In this document: positions 25,373 through 33,242 of the stretch, piece by piece
Numbering within the stretch: position 1 is the stretch's first letter
Layout of the letters: the number at the start of each line of letters is the position of its first letter
Source of the DNA: Rhodobacter sp.
Lineage (GTDB): Bacteria; Pseudomonadota; Alphaproteobacteria; Rhodobacterales; Rhodobacteraceae
Direction of reading: 5' to 3'
DNA: 47,159 nt
NCBI GenBank assembly: GCA_020637555.1
Contig: JACKKF010000011.1
Location: forward strand, 1 to 47,159
Position numbers and translations under genes: made by a program
The notes under the pieces: generated by a model
The model's input: the letters and a program-made list of their open reading frames with translations, nothing else
The model's database searches: none
Told to the model about the DNA's origin: nothing

Positions 25373-26787
25373 TGCAAAGGATCAAGACGGATATCTGCGT
25401 GATCGGCGCCGGCTCGGGCGGGTTGTCGGTTGCGGCGGGGGCGGCACAGATGGGCGCGCGCGTCGTCCTGATCGAGGGCGACCGCATGGGCGGCGACTGC
25501 CTGAACCACGGCTGCGTGCCCTCAAAGGCCCTGCTGGCGTCCGGCAAGGCGGCTGCGGCGCACCGGCGCGGTTTTGCCGGGATCGCGGCGCAGGAACCCA
25601 CGGTCGACTTCGCCGCCGCCAAGGACCACGTCGCGCAGGTGATCGCCGCCATCGCCCCGCACGATTCGCAAGAGCGTTTCGAAGGGCTGGGTGTCGAGGT
25701 GATCCGCGACTGGGCCGAATTCACCGGCCCGCGCGAGGTCAGGGCGGGCAAGGCCCTGATCCGTGCCCGCCGCTTTGTCATCGCCACCGGATCGCGCCCG
25801 GTGATCCCGCCGATTCCGGGCCTGGACACGGTGCCCTGCCTGACGAACGAAACGATCTTTGACCTGCGTGAACCGCCCGGTCATCTGCTGATCGTCGGCG
25901 GCGGGCCGATCGGGCTGGAAATGGCGCAGGCGCACCGCCGTCTGGGCTGCAAGGTCACGGTGATCGAAGGCGCCGCCGCGCTGGGCCGCGAGGACCCCGA
26001 AGCGGCCGCGCTGGTGCTGGCGCGCCTGCGCGCCGAGGGTATCGAGATCGTCGAACAGGCGCAGGTCGAACGCATCGGCGGCCGTGCCGGTGCCATCGAG
26101 GTGCAGGTCGCGGGTGGCACGGTGATGATGGGCACGCATCTGTTGATGGCTGTCGGGCGCAGGCCCGCACTGGATCGGCTGAAGCCGGATGTCGCCGGCG
26201 TGCGGATCGAGAAGGGCGCCGTGGCCGTGGACGACCGGCTGCGCAGCTCGAACCGGCGGGTGTATGCGATCGGTGATGCGGCCGGGCGCGGACAGTTCAC
26301 CCATCTGGCGGGCTATCAGGCCGGGGTCGTCATCCGGTCGCTGCTGTTCGCCTTGCCCGCGCGCGTGCGCGCCGACCACATTCCGCGCGTGACCTATACC
26401 GACCCCGAACTGGCGCAGATCGGCCTGACCGAAGCCGAGGCACGCCATGACCACGGCGCGGAGTTGATGGTCTTTCGCCAGGGCTACGGCGACAACGATC
26501 GTGCCCGCGCCGAGGGCCACACCGAAGGGTTCATCAAGCTGATGGTGGTCAAGGGGCGTCCTGTCGGCGTCACCATTGCCGGACCGCAGGCCGGCGAGAT
26601 GCTGGCCCCCTGGTCGGTGGCGCTGGCCAACCGCTTGAAACTGGGCGCGATTGCGGCTGCCGTTTTCCCCTACCCGACGATGGGAGAACTTTCCAAACGT
26701 GTCGCGGGTGCCTATTTTACCCCGAAACTTTTTGATAATGCCTTGGTGAAACGGGTGGTCAGAACGGTTCAGGCCTTGGTGCCCTGA
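25372..26787 (+). CDS. Pyridine nucleotide-disulfide oxidoreductase (MerA/Lpd-like)
   Basis: 471 residues. FAD motif VIGAGSGGLSVAAGAAQMG, redox-active disulfide GGDCLNHGCVPSKAL (C43, C48), NAD(P) motif LLIVGGGPIGLEMAQ and the VYAIGDAAG segment are all present. Near the C-terminus the usual HPT-x-x-E of dihydrolipoamide dehydrogenase reads FPYPTMGE, so the catalytic His is Tyr, as in mercuric reductases. It lacks the C-terminal Cys pair and the HMA domain of MerA, so mercury reduction is unlikely. It is co-translated with the TVP38 protein; its electron acceptor is unknown. Confidence 0.88.
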   Translation: MQRIKTDICVIGAGSGGLSVAAGAAQMGARVVLIEGDRMGGDCLNHGCVPSKALLASGKAAAAHRRGFAGIAAQEPTVDFAAAKDHVAQVIAAIAPHDSQERFEGLGVEVIRDWAEFTGPREVRAGKALIRARRFVIATGSRPVIPPIPGLDTVPCLTNETIFDLREPPGHLLIVGGGPIGLEMAQAHRRLGCKVTVIEGAAALGREDPEAAALVLARLRAEGIEIVEQAQVERIGGRAGAIEVQVAGGTVMMGTHLLMAVGRRPALDRLKPDVAGVRIEKGAVAVDDRLRSSNRRVYAIGDAAGRGQFTHLAGYQAGVVIRSLLFALPARVRADHIPRVTYTDPELAQIGLTEAEARHDHGAELMVFRQGYGDNDRARAEGHTEGFIKLMVVKGRPVGVTIAGPQAGEMLAPWSVALANRLKLGAIAAAVFPYPTMGELSKRVAGAYFTPKLFDNALVKRVVRTVQALVP

Positions 26788-26807
26788 TCGCCCCTGGTGG
26801 GTCAGGT

Positions 26808-28193
26808 ATGTTCTTTCGGACGCTCTCGGGCCGATTCCTGCTGTTGATGTTGCTCTTCGTGCTGCTGGCCGAAGTGCTCATCTTCGTGCCCTCGGTTGCG
26901 CGTTTCCGCGAGGATTACCTACTTACCCGCCTGGAACGCGCCCAGATCGCCGCGCTGGCGCTTCTCGCGTCGGATGGGCAGATCAGCGACAAGCTGGCCG
27001 AGGAACTGCTGAACACCGCGGGTGTCTACAACGTCGTGCTCAGACGCGATGCGGTGCGCGAACTGGTGCTGTCCTCGCCCGTGCCGGGGCCGGTGACGGC
27101 AACCTACGATCTGCGCAATCCCCCCTTGCCCGATCTGATGCAGGACGGAATCGGCGCGATGTTCGTTCCGGATGGGGCGGTGATCCGGCTGATCGGCGAT
27201 CCGGTGCAGGAAGCCGGCCTGCTGATCGAGGTGACGATGGGCGCGGGGCCCTTGCGCGACGCGACGCGCGACTATGCGCTCAGGCTGTTGTGGCTGTCGC
27301 TGGTCATCACCCTGGCCACCGCGGCCCTGCTGTTCCTGTCCGTGCAGACCCTGATCGTGACCCCGATTCGGCGTGTCGTGGCCTCGATGGCGGCCTATGC
27401 CAAGGCGCCCGAGGACGCCCGCAGCATCATCGCCCCGAACGCGCGCGTGACCGAACTGCGCGAGGCCGAGGAAGCCCTGCAACACATGCAGGAAGATCTG
27501 ACCCAGGCGCTCAGGCAAAAGGAACGACTGGCGCAACTGGGGGGCGCGGTGGCGCGGATCAGTCACGATCTGCGCAATATCCTGTCCACCGCGTCCCTGG
27601 TGGCCGACCGGATGGAAGGATCCTCGGACCCGGCCGTCAACCGCGCCGCGCCCAAGCTTCTGAACGCCATCAACCGCGCGGTGAACCTGTGCGAAAGCAC
27701 TCTGGCCTTCGGCAAGGCCGAGGAACCGCCGCCGCGCCTGACCCAGATCGCCCTGCGCCCGTTGATCGAGGACGTGACCGATGCCGAACGGCTGGCCAGC
27801 ACCACCGCCGACGCGGTGGAATTCCTGATCGACGTGCCGCCGTCGCTGATGTTGCGCGCCGACAGCGAGCAGATCTTTCGGGTGCTGACGAACCTGATCC
27901 GCAACGCCCGGCAGGCGATCGAGGCGACCGGCCAGCCCGGCTCGATCGAGATCAGCGCCCACGATCAGGACGACGGAACCGTGATCCGCGTCATCGACAC
28001 CGGCCCCGGGCTGCCGCAACGTGCCCGTGACAACCTGTTCGCCGCGTTTCAGGGCGGTGCGCGCAAGGGCGGCACGGGGCTGGGGCTGGTTATCGCCGCC
28101 GAACTGGTGCGCGGTCATGGCGGGCGGCTCGAACTGGTGCGCAGCGACGGCGACGGCACCGAATTCCGGCTCTGGCTGCCGCACGGCGGGTGA
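26808..28193 (+). CDS. Membrane sensor histidine kinase (orphan)
   Basis: 461 residues. Two membrane helices (about 10-30 and 158-182) flank a periplasmic sensor region of about 125 residues without a recognised motif. A HAMP-like linker follows, then a coiled-coil stretch (ELREAEEALQHMQEDLTQALRQKERLAQL). The phosphoacceptor is H253 in ISHDLRN. The ATPase domain has NLIRNARQA (N box), DTGPGLP (G1) and GGTGLGLVIA (G2). No response regulator lies within the window. It starts 20 bp after the oxidoreductase and may be cotranscribed with it. Confidence 0.9.
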   Translation: MFFRTLSGRFLLLMLLFVLLAEVLIFVPSVARFREDYLLTRLERAQIAALALLASDGQISDKLAEELLNTAGVYNVVLRRDAVRELVLSSPVPGPVTATYDLRNPPLPDLMQDGIGAMFVPDGAVIRLIGDPVQEAGLLIEVTMGAGPLRDATRDYALRLLWLSLVITLATAALLFLSVQTLIVTPIRRVVASMAAYAKAPEDARSIIAPNARVTELREAEEALQHMQEDLTQALRQKERLAQLGGAVARISHDLRNILSTASLVADRMEGSSDPAVNRAAPKLLNAINRAVNLCESTLAFGKAEEPPPRLTQIALRPLIEDVTDAERLASTTADAVEFLIDVPPSLMLRADSEQIFRVLTNLIRNARQAIEATGQPGSIEISAHDQDDGTVIRVIDTGPGLPQRARDNLFAAFQGGARKGGTGLGLVIAAELVRGHGGRLELVRSDGDGTEFRLWLPHGG

Positions 28194-28240
28194 CGGGACC
28201 CGGGGCGAAAAAAGGGATGCAGAAAAGCGTGCCTACCCCC

Positions 28241-28269
28241 TTGCATTGCCCGGCGGCTGGCGATAGATC
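28241..28269 (+). promoter_or_regulatory. Promoter of tRNA-Arg
   Basis: TTGCAT (28241-28246) and TAGATC (28264-28269) are 17 bp apart and lie 12 bp upstream of the mature tRNA 5' end. Good match to a housekeeping promoter. Confidence 0.65.
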
Positions 28270-28281
28270 ACGCCCCACAGC

Positions 28282-28358
28282 GGACCCGTAGCTCAGCTGG
28301 ATAGAGCACCAGACTACGAATCTGGGGGTCGGGCGTTCGAATCGCTCCGGGTCCGCCA
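28282..28358 (+). tRNA. tRNA-Arg (anticodon ACG)
   Basis: 77 nt including an encoded CCA. The acceptor stem GGACCCG pairs with CGGGTCC, the D-arm has GCTCAGCTGGATAGAGC, the anticodon stem CCAGA/TCTGG holds the loop CTACGAA with anticodon ACG, and the T-loop reads GTTCGAATC. ACG reads CGU and, after deamination to inosine, CGC and CGA. Confidence 0.97.
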
Positions 28359-28366
28359 TGAAATTC

Positions 28367-28399
28367 AAGGGCTTAGGCAGAAATGCCTAAGCCCTTTTT
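28367..28399 (+). terminator. Intrinsic terminator after tRNA-Arg
   Basis: AAGGGCTTAGGCA (28367-28379) pairs perfectly with TGCCTAAGCCCTT (28384-28396) around a GAAA tetraloop, followed by further T. It starts 9 bp after the tRNA. Very strong rho-independent terminator. The following 28400-28574 stretch holds no gene, only GC-rich palindromes. Confidence 0.95.
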
Positions 28400-28522
28400 C
28401 CTGTCCTGACCACTCTGCGACCGCGGCTTTGGAACCCGCCGCCGCGCGGCGCCAGGCGCCGGACACCCCTGGCCCATGCCCGCACAAGGCCCCGCCCGGC
28501 CCGCAGGCGGCCGCCGCGCGGG

Positions 28523-28568
28523 GCCACGCCGGCGTGGCGAGGGCGGGGGCACCCCGGCCGGGATGCCC
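28523..28568 (-). terminator. GC palindromes after the solute-binding gene
   Basis: GCCACGCCGGCGTGGC (28523-28538) is a perfect 16-bp palindrome, and 28547-28568 form a second self-complementary block of about 11 paired bases with one G-U pair. Both lie just downstream of the minus-strand stop at 28575. No T-tract, so a role as terminator or mRNA end protector is only possible. Confidence 0.3.
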
Positions 28569-28574
28569 GGTCTG

Positions 28575-29576
28575 TCACATGTCCAGCACGTTCGGGTTCA
28601 CGCCCTCGGCCGGACCGATCAGGCCCTCGAAGATGAACCGCCAGCGTTCGATGGCGCCGCGGTCCTGCATGAACCTGGCGAAACCCGCGGGCGAGGCATT
28701 CGAATAGTCCGAGATCGCCTTCAGGCCCGGCGCGGCCGGAATGTCGGTGCGAACCGGAAAGGTCCAGGCGGGGTTCTGGTGCGACCTGGTCAGCAGATAG
28801 GACAGATACAGCCGTGCCGCCGCCGGCGCCCTGGCCTTGGCCAGAATGCCGCCGATCTGATACCAGGCCTGAAAATACCCGCGCTCGGGGATCGTGGTCT
28901 TCATCGTCGACCCCTCGGGCGCGACCAGCGGGAAATACGAGGTGAAGGTCGTTGCGGCCTTGCCGGCGCGGATCACCTCGGACGGGGTTTGCGTGCCCCG
29001 CACCCACTGGATGTCCTGCCGAAGAAGGGCGTGGAACCAGTCCCAGCCTTCCTGCGCGATGATCTGCAGGAACTGATACAGAACCGCGTCGTCGTCATGG
29101 GGATAGGTCAGAACGATCCGGCCCTTCAGATCGGGGCGCAGAAAGTCCTGATATTCCGCCGGCGCATCGGGGACCTGGGCGTGATCGGTCAAAGGGGCGA
29201 ACTGGAAGATGCCGATGGGCGCAAAGAACCCGTCAGGATCGACGAACGCCGATGGCACCTTGTCCACGCCCAGCGGGCGATAGCGTTGCAAGACACCGTT
29301 CCTGGCCCAGACGGGAAAGTTCTGCACCGTCTGGATATGGATCACATCGGGCACATTCTGGCCGAACATCAGGCGCTTGTCGATTTCGGCGTCATGGTAT
29401 TTCGACAGGTCGACGGTCACGGTGATCGGGATGCCGGGGAACATCTGTTCGAACTGCGCGGTATAGGCCAGCGATTGCGATTTCGCATCGCCGCCGGCCC
29501 AGACGGTCAGCGGCTGCCCCTCGGCCAGCGCGGCCTGATAGAGCGGGTCGAGAGCGGGTTCGATCGGGGAACTCAT
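28575..29576 (-). CDS. Solute-binding protein-like, no signal peptide
   Basis: 333 residues with a periplasmic-binding-protein type II look: PLTVWAGGDAKSQSLAYTAQFEQMFPGIPITVTVDLS at the start, DVIHIQTVQNFPVWARNG, and GRIVLTYPHDDDAVLYQF. It resembles extracellular solute-binding proteins of the iron/polyamine type. The N-terminus MSSPIEPALDPLYQAALAEG is not a signal peptide. AAGGA with about 8-nt spacing supports this start, and an in-frame TGA six codons upstream (29592-29594) rules out a longer form. No permease or ATPase lies nearby. So it may act in the cytoplasm. Last gene of a four-gene operon with detoxification enzymes. Confidence 0.75.
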   Translation of the reverse strand: MSSPIEPALDPLYQAALAEGQPLTVWAGGDAKSQSLAYTAQFEQMFPGIPITVTVDLSKYHDAEIDKRLMFGQNVPDVIHIQTVQNFPVWARNGVLQRYRPLGVDKVPSAFVDPDGFFAPIGIFQFAPLTDHAQVPDAPAEYQDFLRPDLKGRIVLTYPHDDDAVLYQFLQIIAQEGWDWFHALLRQDIQWVRGTQTPSEVIRAGKAATTFTSYFPLVAPEGSTMKTTIPERGYFQAWYQIGGILAKARAPAAARLYLSYLLTRSHQNPAWTFPVRTDIPAAPGLKAISDYSNASPAGFARFMQDRGAIERWRFIFEGLIGPAEGVNPNVLDM

Positions 29577-29645
29577 GAGCGGTGTCCTTGGTCAGGGATT
29601 GGCAGGGTGGTGGCGCCCGCGGTCAGGATGGCCGGGGGCGCGCCT

Positions 29646-30611
29646 TCAGGCAGGGGTTTGCATCAGCCGCAGGATATGGTCAGGCCCGACCGGCCGGATC
29701 CGGCTGGGATTCAAGGCCTTGATCGCATAGTAGCCGCGGGTGATGTGATCCATGTTCACGGTCTCGCGCACGCCGGGCAGGGCAAGGATGCGCTCCATAT
29801 ACGCCTGAAGCCGGGGATAGTCGGCAATCTGGCGCAGGTTGGTCTTGAACAGCCCGTGATAGGCGGCGTCGAAGCGGATCAGCGTGACAAAGGTTCGGAT
29901 GTCGGCCTCGGTCAGGCGCTCGCCCAGCAGGTAAGCGCCCGTCAGGCGCGATTCGAGCATGTCGAGGGTTTCGAACACGCCCTGGACCGCCTCGTCATAG
30001 GCCTGCTGGCTGCTGGCGAACCCGGCCTTGTAGACGCCGTTGTTCAACGGTTCATAGACCTGGGCGTTCAAGGCGTCGATCTGCGCCGCCAGATCGGACG
30101 GATACAGCCGCAGGTCCGACGGGGCCAGGGTTTCGAACGCGGTGTCGAACATGCGCAGAATGTCGGCGCTTTCGTTGTTGACCATCACGTTGCGGTGCAT
30201 GTCCCACAGCACCGGCACGGTGGCGCGCCCGGTGAAATGCGGATCGGCGCGCGTGTAGAGTTGATGCAGATACGCGGCGCCGAACAGCGGGTCGTCCTGG
30301 GCCCCGGGGTAGCCACCGAATTGCCAGCCCTGATCGGACAGCACCGGATTGACCACCGTGACGGGGATCAGCGCCTCGAGACCCTTCAGTTTGCGTGCGA
30401 TCAGCGTGCGCGACGCCCAGGGGCAGATGAAGGCGACATACAGCCGATAGCGCCCGGCTTCGGCCGCAAAGCCGCCCTCGCCGGTGGGCCCGGCGCTGCC
30501 GTCCGGCGTGATCCAGTTGCGAAAGCTCGACACCTGGCGCACGAAACGCCCCTTGCCGTCGGCCTTTTGCACGGGTTGCCAGTTTTCCATCCAGCGTCCG
30601 TCAACAAGCAT
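29646..30611 (-). CDS. yqjG: Glutathionyl-hydroquinone reductase (Xi-class GST)
   Basis: 321 residues, right for YqjG/PcpF-type enzymes. The catalytic Cys lies in ICPWASRTLIARKLKGLE (about residues 62-79), and ADPHFTGRATVPVLWD plus VNNESADILRMF are typical. These enzymes reduce glutathionyl-hydroquinones back to hydroquinones with glutathione in the cytosol. AAGGAG lies 7 nt upstream of the start. The dioxygenase gene ends 11 bp upstream, so the two are cotranscribed and may share quinone or catechol substrates. Confidence 0.92.
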   Translation of the reverse strand: MLVDGRWMENWQPVQKADGKGRFVRQVSSFRNWITPDGSAGPTGEGGFAAEAGRYRLYVAFICPWASRTLIARKLKGLEALIPVTVVNPVLSDQGWQFGGYPGAQDDPLFGAAYLHQLYTRADPHFTGRATVPVLWDMHRNVMVNNESADILRMFDTAFETLAPSDLRLYPSDLAAQIDALNAQVYEPLNNGVYKAGFASSQQAYDEAVQGVFETLDMLESRLTGAYLLGERLTEADIRTFVTLIRFDAAYHGLFKTNLRQIADYPRLQAYMERILALPGVRETVNMDHITRGYYAIKALNPSRIRPVGPDHILRLMQTPA

Positions 30612-30622
30612 GGGCGGTCTCC

Positions 30623-31453
30623 TTACCGGGCATGAAAGACGAAGGACCGCATCGAGATCGAGGCGAGGTCGATGGAGTCGGTCATGAAGGTCAGGTCGTC
30701 GCGCGCATCGGATGCGCCGGCGACCGTCAGCGCGGGCAGATAGTGATCCACCGTCGGATGCGCCATTTTCAGCAGGCTGCCCAACTGCTCACGGTCGGAC
30801 AGGGCGGCGAAATCGCGGTCCGTCAGCTTGCGCGCGAACAGGGTGTCGAATTCCTGCGCGAAATCATGCGGACGGCTGTTCGGTTCCCATTGCACGGCGC
30901 GCAGGTTGTGGACCACGTTCCCCGACCCCAGGATCAGCACGCCCCGGTCGCGCAGTTCGGAAAGAATTTGCCCGATTTCAAGCTGATAAGCCAGCCCGCG
31001 CGTCATGTCGATCGACACCTGGAACACCGGCACGTCGGCGTCCGGATACAGGAATTTCAGCACCGTCCACGCCCCGTGATCCAGCCCCCAGGTGTCGTCG
31101 TCCTGGGCGTGATGGCTGGCCAGCAAGGTGACCACCTCGCGCGCCAGGGCGGGGTCTCCGGGTGCGGGATACCGCTGCTGGAACAGGGCGTTCGGGAATC
31201 CGTGGAAATCGTGGATCGTCCTGGGCCTGGCCGAGACATTCACCAGTGTGGTGCCGCGTGTCATCCAGTGCGCCGACACGACGAGGATCGCCTGCGGGCG
31301 AGGCAGCGCGCGGCCCAGGCTGGACCAGGCGCGGCTGTAGGCGGTGTCCTCGATGGCGTTCATGGGGCTGCCGTGGCCTAGAAACACCAGCGGCATCCGA
31401 TCGCTGTGGGACAGGCTGTCACGCAGGGCGGCGAGCGAGAGATTGGCGTTCAT
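30623..31453 (-). CDS. DODA-type (LigB superfamily) ring-opening dioxygenase
   Basis: 276 residues, the size of YgiD/4,5-DOPA extradiol dioxygenases. The expected metal-binding histidines are in place: FLGHGSPMNAI (H27), VVSAHW (H62), GSGNVVHNLR (H182) and AHPTVDHYLP (H237). HDFHGFP is a further signature. It opens catechol rings such as DOPA with O2. The start at 31453 follows AAGGAAA; upstream in-frame codons look non-coding. It lies in an operon with YqjG and a NADP-binding reductase. Confidence 0.9.
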   Translation of the reverse strand: MNANLSLAALRDSLSHSDRMPLVFLGHGSPMNAIEDTAYSRAWSSLGRALPRPQAILVVSAHWMTRGTTLVNVSARPRTIHDFHGFPNALFQQRYPAPGDPALAREVVTLLASHHAQDDDTWGLDHGAWTVLKFLYPDADVPVFQVSIDMTRGLAYQLEIGQILSELRDRGVLILGSGNVVHNLRAVQWEPNSRPHDFAQEFDTLFARKLTDRDFAALSDREQLGSLLKMAHPTVDHYLPALTVAGASDARDDLTFMTDSIDLASISMRSFVFHAR

Positions 31454-31529
31454 TTCGGGGTTTCCTTGAAAAGGGGGCGGGCAGACAGGGCCCGCCCGTC
31501 GGGTCGGCCGCGATCGGCGCGCCTGCGGA

Positions 31530-32105
31530 TCAGAGGCCTGCCCAGACCGGTGCGATGGCGGTGCCACGGCCCAGGACATAGCCGAACTGAATGTTCATGA
31601 ACCCGATCGGCTCAAGATAGCGCGCGTTTTTCAGGGGGCCGGCATCCACGGGGGCCAGGCCGAGGTCACGGGCCAGACCCATCACCCGGCCTCGGGCGTC
31701 GGCGTCATCCGAGGCGACAAAGGTCTGCATCGGCCTGCCGTCGATGGTCAGGTCGCCGGCGTAATGCTGTGCGAACAGCGTGTTGAACGCCTTGACCACC
31801 ACGGCACCCGGCATCCGGCGGGCGATCTCCTCGGCCGCCGAGGTGTCATGCCCGACCTCAAGTCCCGAGAAATCGGCGTTCACCGGGTTCGACACGTCGA
31901 CCACCAGCTTGCCGGTATAGTCGGCCGCGCCCGCCAGTGCGGCGGCGGCACCATAGGGGGTGGCCAGGATCACCACCTCGGCCGCGGCAACGGCCGCCGC
32001 CAGATCGGCGTCGCGGCCATGCGCGACCGCATCATGCCCGGCCCTGGCCAGGGCCGTTGACAGACCCATGCCGATATTTCCGTTCCCGATCACCGCGATC
32101 TTCAT
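31530..32105 (-). CDS. NADPH-dependent F420 reductase-like oxidoreductase
   Basis: 191 residues. The Rossmann motif MKIAVIGNGNIGMGLSTALARAGH opens the protein, with VVILATPYGAAAALAG and VVDVSNPVN next, and VVKAFNTLFAQHY further on, as in the FNO (F420:NADP oxidoreductase) group. In bacteria without F420 such proteins are NADP-binding reductases of unknown substrate. It is the first gene of the minus-strand operon ending at 28575 and is divergent from the LysR gene, so it is the likely direct target. Confidence 0.83.
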   Translation of the reverse strand: MKIAVIGNGNIGMGLSTALARAGHDAVAHGRDADLAAAVAAAEVVILATPYGAAAALAGAADYTGKLVVDVSNPVNADFSGLEVGHDTSAAEEIARRMPGAVVVKAFNTLFAQHYAGDLTIDGRPMQTFVASDDADARGRVMGLARDLGLAPVDAGPLKNARYLEPIGFMNIQFGYVLGRGTAIAPVWAGL

Positions 32106-32199
32106 CTCGTCATCCTTTCGCGCGCCGTGCCTGACGGCCCTGTTTCGATGGCTCGGATGTAGCGCCTTGCCATATTCAATAAAATGGCGATGTTATGGA

Positions 32200-32222
32200 A
32201 GGAATATCACCATTTCATTCCT
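32200..32222. promoter_or_regulatory. LysR box (T-N11-A palindrome)
   Basis: AGGAAT-N11-ATTCCT is a perfect 6-bp inverted repeat with the exact T-N11-A geometry of LysR sites. It lies 10 bp before the LysR start and within the divergent region to the reductase operon. A further ATATTC (32172-32177) mirrors GAATAT (32202-32207). The surroundings are AT-rich compared with the rest. Confidence 0.7.
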
Positions 32223-32231
32223 AATGATCCA

Positions 32232-33128
32232 ATGGACATCACCGACGAACTCAAGGCCTTCGTGGCGACCGCTCAGACCGGGTCCTTCACCGCGGCGGCC
32301 GATCTCCTGGGCGTCTCGAACCGGCTGACCTCGAAATATGTGGCCGCGCTCGAGGGACGGCTGGGCGTGCGGCTCATGCAGCGCACGACGCGCAAGGTCG
32401 GCTTGACCCCGGCGGGCGAGGATCTTCTGGCGCGGGCCCCCGCGATCCTCAACGATCTGGACGATCTGCTGGCGGGGGTGGCCGAAACCTCGCGCGGGTT
32501 GACCGGACTGATCCGCATCTCGGCGCCGGTGACCTTCGGCGAGTCCCATGTGGCGCCCATGCTGGGGCGCTTTGCGCAAGAGCACCCTGGCCTCAGCTTC
32601 GATCTGCGGCTGAGCGATGCGTTCGTCGATCTGGCGCGCGACGGGATCGACCTGGCCCTGCGTATCGGCACGCTGGACATGCAATCGCTGAAAACCCGCA
32701 AGATCGGCGAGGCGCACAGCGCCCTGGTGGCCAGCCCCGCCTATGTCGCGCAGCACGGCGCCCCGGCCCACCCCGGCGATCTGGGCCAGCACAGGTGCAT
32801 CGTCGATACCAATCGCCAGGTCGCGCGCCGCTGGAGCTTTCTGCGCGACGGAGCCGAGCATGTCGCCCATGTCCAGGGCCGGTTCCATGTGAATTCGGCC
32901 CGTGCCGCGGCGTCGCTGGCCGTGGCTGGCCTGGGGCTGGCCTATGTGCCGCGCTTTGCGGTGGTGGACGCGCTGCAGTCCGGTGCGCTGGTGGCCGTGA
33001 TGCCCGACTATCAGGGGCAGACCGTGCCGATCAGCGCGATCTACCTGGAAGGACGCGCGCTGCCGCGCAAGATCCGTGCCTTGATCGACTTCGCGCGGCA
33101 GGATATCCGCCGGGCCGTTGCTGCGTGA
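32232..33128 (+). CDS. LysR-family transcriptional regulator
   Basis: 298 residues, standard for LysR. The N-terminal winged helix reads FVATAQTGSFTAAADLLGVSNRLTSKYVAALEGRLGVRLMQRTTR; the effector domain begins near residue 90 (LIRISAPVTFGESHVAPML). The start at 32232 gives the usual MDITDELKAFV opening; an upstream ATG at 32184 would run through the operator. It probably controls the divergent reductase-dioxygenase-YqjG operon and itself through the palindrome at 32200-32222. Confidence 0.92.
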   Translation: MDITDELKAFVATAQTGSFTAAADLLGVSNRLTSKYVAALEGRLGVRLMQRTTRKVGLTPAGEDLLARAPAILNDLDDLLAGVAETSRGLTGLIRISAPVTFGESHVAPMLGRFAQEHPGLSFDLRLSDAFVDLARDGIDLALRIGTLDMQSLKTRKIGEAHSALVASPAYVAQHGAPAHPGDLGQHRCIVDTNRQVARRWSFLRDGAEHVAHVQGRFHVNSARAAASLAVAGLGLAYVPRFAVVDALQSGALVAVMPDYQGQTVPISAIYLEGRALPRKIRALIDFARQDIRRAVAA

Positions 33129-33242
33129 CGGGCGCGGCATCCGCCCCGTCCGCCATCACCGAAGTGCATCGATTTCCCCACATTTCGGAATTTGCCAGCG
33201 GCCGCGATGCCCGGCATTCTGCCTCGGACAAGGAGACACGCC

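Noticed and set aside
25372..26787. Mercuric reductase (MerA)
   Set aside because: No HMA domain, no C-terminal cysteine pair and no mer genes nearby; only the general fold and the Tyr replacement are shared.
28476..30635. A 719-codon plus-strand frame over the solute-binding and YqjG genes
   Set aside because: It mirrors two well-supported minus-strand genes and has no recognisable domain.
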